Positions 35,221 through 36,753 of a stretch of DNA of 36,753 nt are shown piece by piece; within the stretch, counting starts at the first letter, position 1; every line of letters begins with the position of its first letter. The stretch is taken from positions 1 to 36,753 of the forward strand of contig JAOTUY010000029.1 of the NCBI GenBank assembly GCA_029863625.1, read 5' to 3'. Source of the DNA: Acidimicrobiia bacterium. GTDB taxonomy: Bacteria; Actinomycetota; Acidimicrobiia; Spongiisociales; UBA4744. The notes beneath the pieces are model-generated. The model searched no databases. It was not told the origin of the DNA and saw only the letters and a list, made by a program, of their open reading frames with translations. A program made the position numbers and the translations under genes.

Positions 35221-36636
35221 GGGAGAACCGCCAGGACATCCCTGACAGGTTTCCGCCAGGGCATCCCTAACACTTGGAGAATCCTCCCAGTCGTGTGGGA
35301 GGTCTTCGTGGCTGCTGGGTTTGGGTTCGAGTCTGAGGTGGAGCGTCGGCGTGAAGCGATGCGCCTGGTCGACGATGGGGTGCCCGTCGCCGAGGTTGCC
35401 CGCCGTGTCGGCCGGTCGAGGTGGTGGGTGTATGAGTGGCGGAACCGTCACCGTGCCGACGGCGATGATGGCCTCGTTGACCGGTCGAGGGCTCCGAAGA
35501 CCCAGCCGTCGAAAACCCCGCCCGATGTCATCGCCAAGGTTCTCGAGATCCGCCGGCGGCTCGACAGAAACCCGGTAGCGAACATCGGGGCGTTGACCAT
35601 CCTCGCCGAACTCGAACACGAACGGTTTACACCGGTCCCGTCGCTGCGGACAATCGAACGAATCCTGAACGCAGCTGGCGTCACCCGTTCCAAGACCCGA
35701 CTAGAGCGATCAGGGGTCAAGCTACCGCTGCCGGTTGTGACAACCCCAGGGGTGTGGCAGCAAGCCGACTGGGTCCAAGACCGCTGGCTCGAAGGCGGCA
35801 TCAGATTCAACTCGCTCCAGATCTCAGACGTCGGTTCCCACGGCATCGCCGCAGGCCAATACCTCAACCGCAGCATGATCAACGCGGTGACCCTCCTACT
35901 CGAAACAGCATGGCCGACCCTGTCAATCCCCTTGGCAATGGGGATCGACAACGCCTTTTCATCAACAACACATCCCAACAACCCGTTCACCACCTGGATC
36001 CGGGCGTGTCTCTACTTCGGTGTCGAAGCCCTCATCTCACCACCGGGCGTCGTTGGGTGGACCAACCACGCCGAAGCCGTCAACAACCAATGGCAACGCA
36101 AGACCATCTGGGTCCAACACTTCGGCAGCCTCGACGCCCTCAGAGCCGGGTCGAACCGGGCCGTCGACTGGCTCAACACCCGAAGACCCGTCCTAGATCC
36201 CGCGGTGTGCGGAACCCGCTACCCCGCCGACTTCATCGCCAACCATGCCAACACACTGCGTTGGCCACCACCCATCACCATCACCGACCACCTCGACTCC
36301 AAAGGCAACCTCCACATCCCTCTTGCCACCGGACGCGTCACCTTCCTACGCCATGTCACCGAACACCGAACCATCCGCATCGCCCACGTCGACTGGCCCA
36401 CCGGCGACACCATCCCCACCGGTGGACTCGTCACAGCCACCATCACCACCGCCGACCAACGCCTCGAAATCCGCCACAAAGGCGAACCCGCCAAACGATA
36501 CGACTACCCCATCAACCACCCGATCGTCGACCCCTACCACCAACCCGCAGACCACAGCCTCCTACACCACGTGTAAGGCATGTCCCGGCGGAACTAGACC
36601 CCCTACAAACCGTTAGGAATGTCCTGACGTATCCCC
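35220..36636 (+). mobile_element. IS481-like insertion sequence, complete-looking
   Basis: A single transposase gene lies between inverted ends. Each end begins GGGGA and carries two copies of a roughly 20-bp motif resembling CCGCCAGGACATCCCTAACA: left copies at 35228-35247 and 35253-35272, right copies inverted at about 36611-36629 and 36572-36591. These are probably transposase-binding sites. I could not define exact ends or a target duplication because the flanks are repetitive. The uninterrupted transposase frame and intact ends suggest it is or recently was active. Confidence 0.75.
35293..36576 (+). CDS. IS481-family DDE transposase
   Basis: The 427-residue protein has an N-terminal helix-turn-helix region (RREAMRLVDDGVPVAEVARRVGRSRWWVYEW) and a second HTH part with SLRTIERILNAAG, then an rve integrase core. 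The DDE residues can be placed as Asp in QQADWVQD, Asp in MGIDNAFSS and Glu in NHAEAVNNQWQRK. The motif around the last Glu differs from the common NGKVERFHRTL of IS481 relatives. A C-terminal beta-rich region of about 110 residues follows. The start drawn is 35293 (a non-ATG start cannot be excluded). The stop codon lies inside the inner right-end motif. Confidence 0.85.
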   Translation: MWEVFVAAGFGFESEVERRREAMRLVDDGVPVAEVARRVGRSRWWVYEWRNRHRADGDDGLVDRSRAPKTQPSKTPPDVIAKVLEIRRRLDRNPVANIGALTILAELEHERFTPVPSLRTIERILNAAGVTRSKTRLERSGVKLPLPVVTTPGVWQQADWVQDRWLEGGIRFNSLQISDVGSHGIAAGQYLNRSMINAVTLLLETAWPTLSIPLAMGIDNAFSSTTHPNNPFTTWIRACLYFGVEALISPPGVVGWTNHAEAVNNQWQRKTIWVQHFGSLDALRAGSNRAVDWLNTRRPVLDPAVCGTRYPADFIANHANTLRWPPPITITDHLDSKGNLHIPLATGRVTFLRHVTEHRTIRIAHVDWPTGDTIPTGGLVTATITTADQRLEIRHKGEPAKRYDYPINHPIVDPYHQPADHSLLHHV

Positions 36637-36735
36637 AGTAGCCAGTAGCCAGTAGCCAGTAGCCAGTAGCCAGTGAAGACATACCATTCTGCCGAACTGG
36701 GAACTGGGAACTGGGAACTGGAAACTAGGAACTAG
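36635..36735. repeat. Twin 7-bp tandem arrays in opposite sense, downstream of the insertion sequence
   Basis: Five exact CCAGTAG units and a partial sixth occupy 36635-36674. After a 19-base spacer, GAACTGG four times then AAACTAG and GAACTAG occupy 36694-36735. CCAGT in the first array is complementary to ACTGG in the second, so the two could form a long hairpin of 5-bp stems separated by 2-base mismatches. No gene overlaps; the window ends 18 bases later. Confidence 0.8.
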
Positions 36736-36753
36736 CTTCTGCCCTCCGCCCCA

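Noticed and set aside
35754..36641. 295-codon plus-strand frame inside the transposase
   Set aside because: Its product is Arg/Pro/His-rich low-complexity sequence, a frame-shifted shadow of the transposase gene.
36635..36735. CRISPR array
   Set aside because: The repeat unit is 7 bp with no unique spacers between units and no cas genes nearby.

Overview
The window is about 36.8 kb of high-GC bacterial DNA. It most resembles a non-model member of the Actinomycetota, and Acidimicrobiia would be my first guess. The reasons are: coenzyme F420 genes (cofD, cofE); a DUF3499 / DUF5719 / phosphomannomutase / Trm112-like / sugar-phosphate isomerase / AhcY block of the kind found in actinobacteria; a split methylmalonyl-CoA mutase next to actinobacterial-type acyl-CoA carboxylase genes; several starts with no Shine-Dalgarno sequence; and secreted proteins with cysteine-bearing S-layer homology repeats. 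This is inference from protein families, because no rRNA is present. No stretch longer than 300 bases lacks a gene.

Layout. (1) 4-3860: two translationally coupled secreted wall enzymes, a zinc amidase and a SpoIID/LytB protein, both ending in the same SLH-type repeats. (2) 3885-8252, minus strand: a rhodanese-ThiF/MoeB sulfur-transfer protein, a small orphan gene with a probable leaderless promoter buried in an inverted repeat, and a class A penicillin-binding protein with PASTA domains. (3) 8327-15385: propionyl-CoA/methylmalonyl-CoA metabolism: mutase large subunit coupled to an LpdA-like flavoprotein, then biotin carboxylase/BCCP, carboxyltransferase and a biotin ligase. (4) 15479-20691: a dienelactone-hydrolase-fold protein that has lost its catalytic residues, an LCP ligase, UDP-glucose dehydrogenase, a GT2 glycosyltransferase and a sugar epimerase. 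(5) 20767-27105: cofE-cofD on the minus strand, divergent from a large membrane glycosyltransferase, a DUF5719 protein, a small membrane protein and DUF3499. (6) 27272-31332: two small zinc-ribbon/DUF6788-type genes, a polytopic GT-C-like protein, GtrA and a DPM1-like glycosyltransferase. (7) 31428-35180: manB, a Trm112-like protein, PGI/PMI and ahcY in one overlapping operon. (8) 35220-36636: a complete-looking IS481-like insertion sequence.

How the genes work together. Most of the window builds or remodels the envelope: nucleotide sugars (Ugd, epimerase, ManB, PGI/PMI), polyprenyl-linked sugar transfer and flipping (GT2s, GtrA, GT-C-like protein), attachment of glycopolymers (LCP), and peptidoglycan synthesis and cutting (PBP, amidase, SpoIID). 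The carboxylase-mutase block would feed propionyl-CoA into central metabolism.

The most unusual signal is not a gene. At least four intergenic sites carry tandem arrays with an exact 7-bp period but a different heptamer at each site (11283-11317, 20711-20766, 35186-35220, 36635-36735). Two lie between convergent genes, and the last two flank the insertion sequence. Two of the arrays have inverted halves that could fold.
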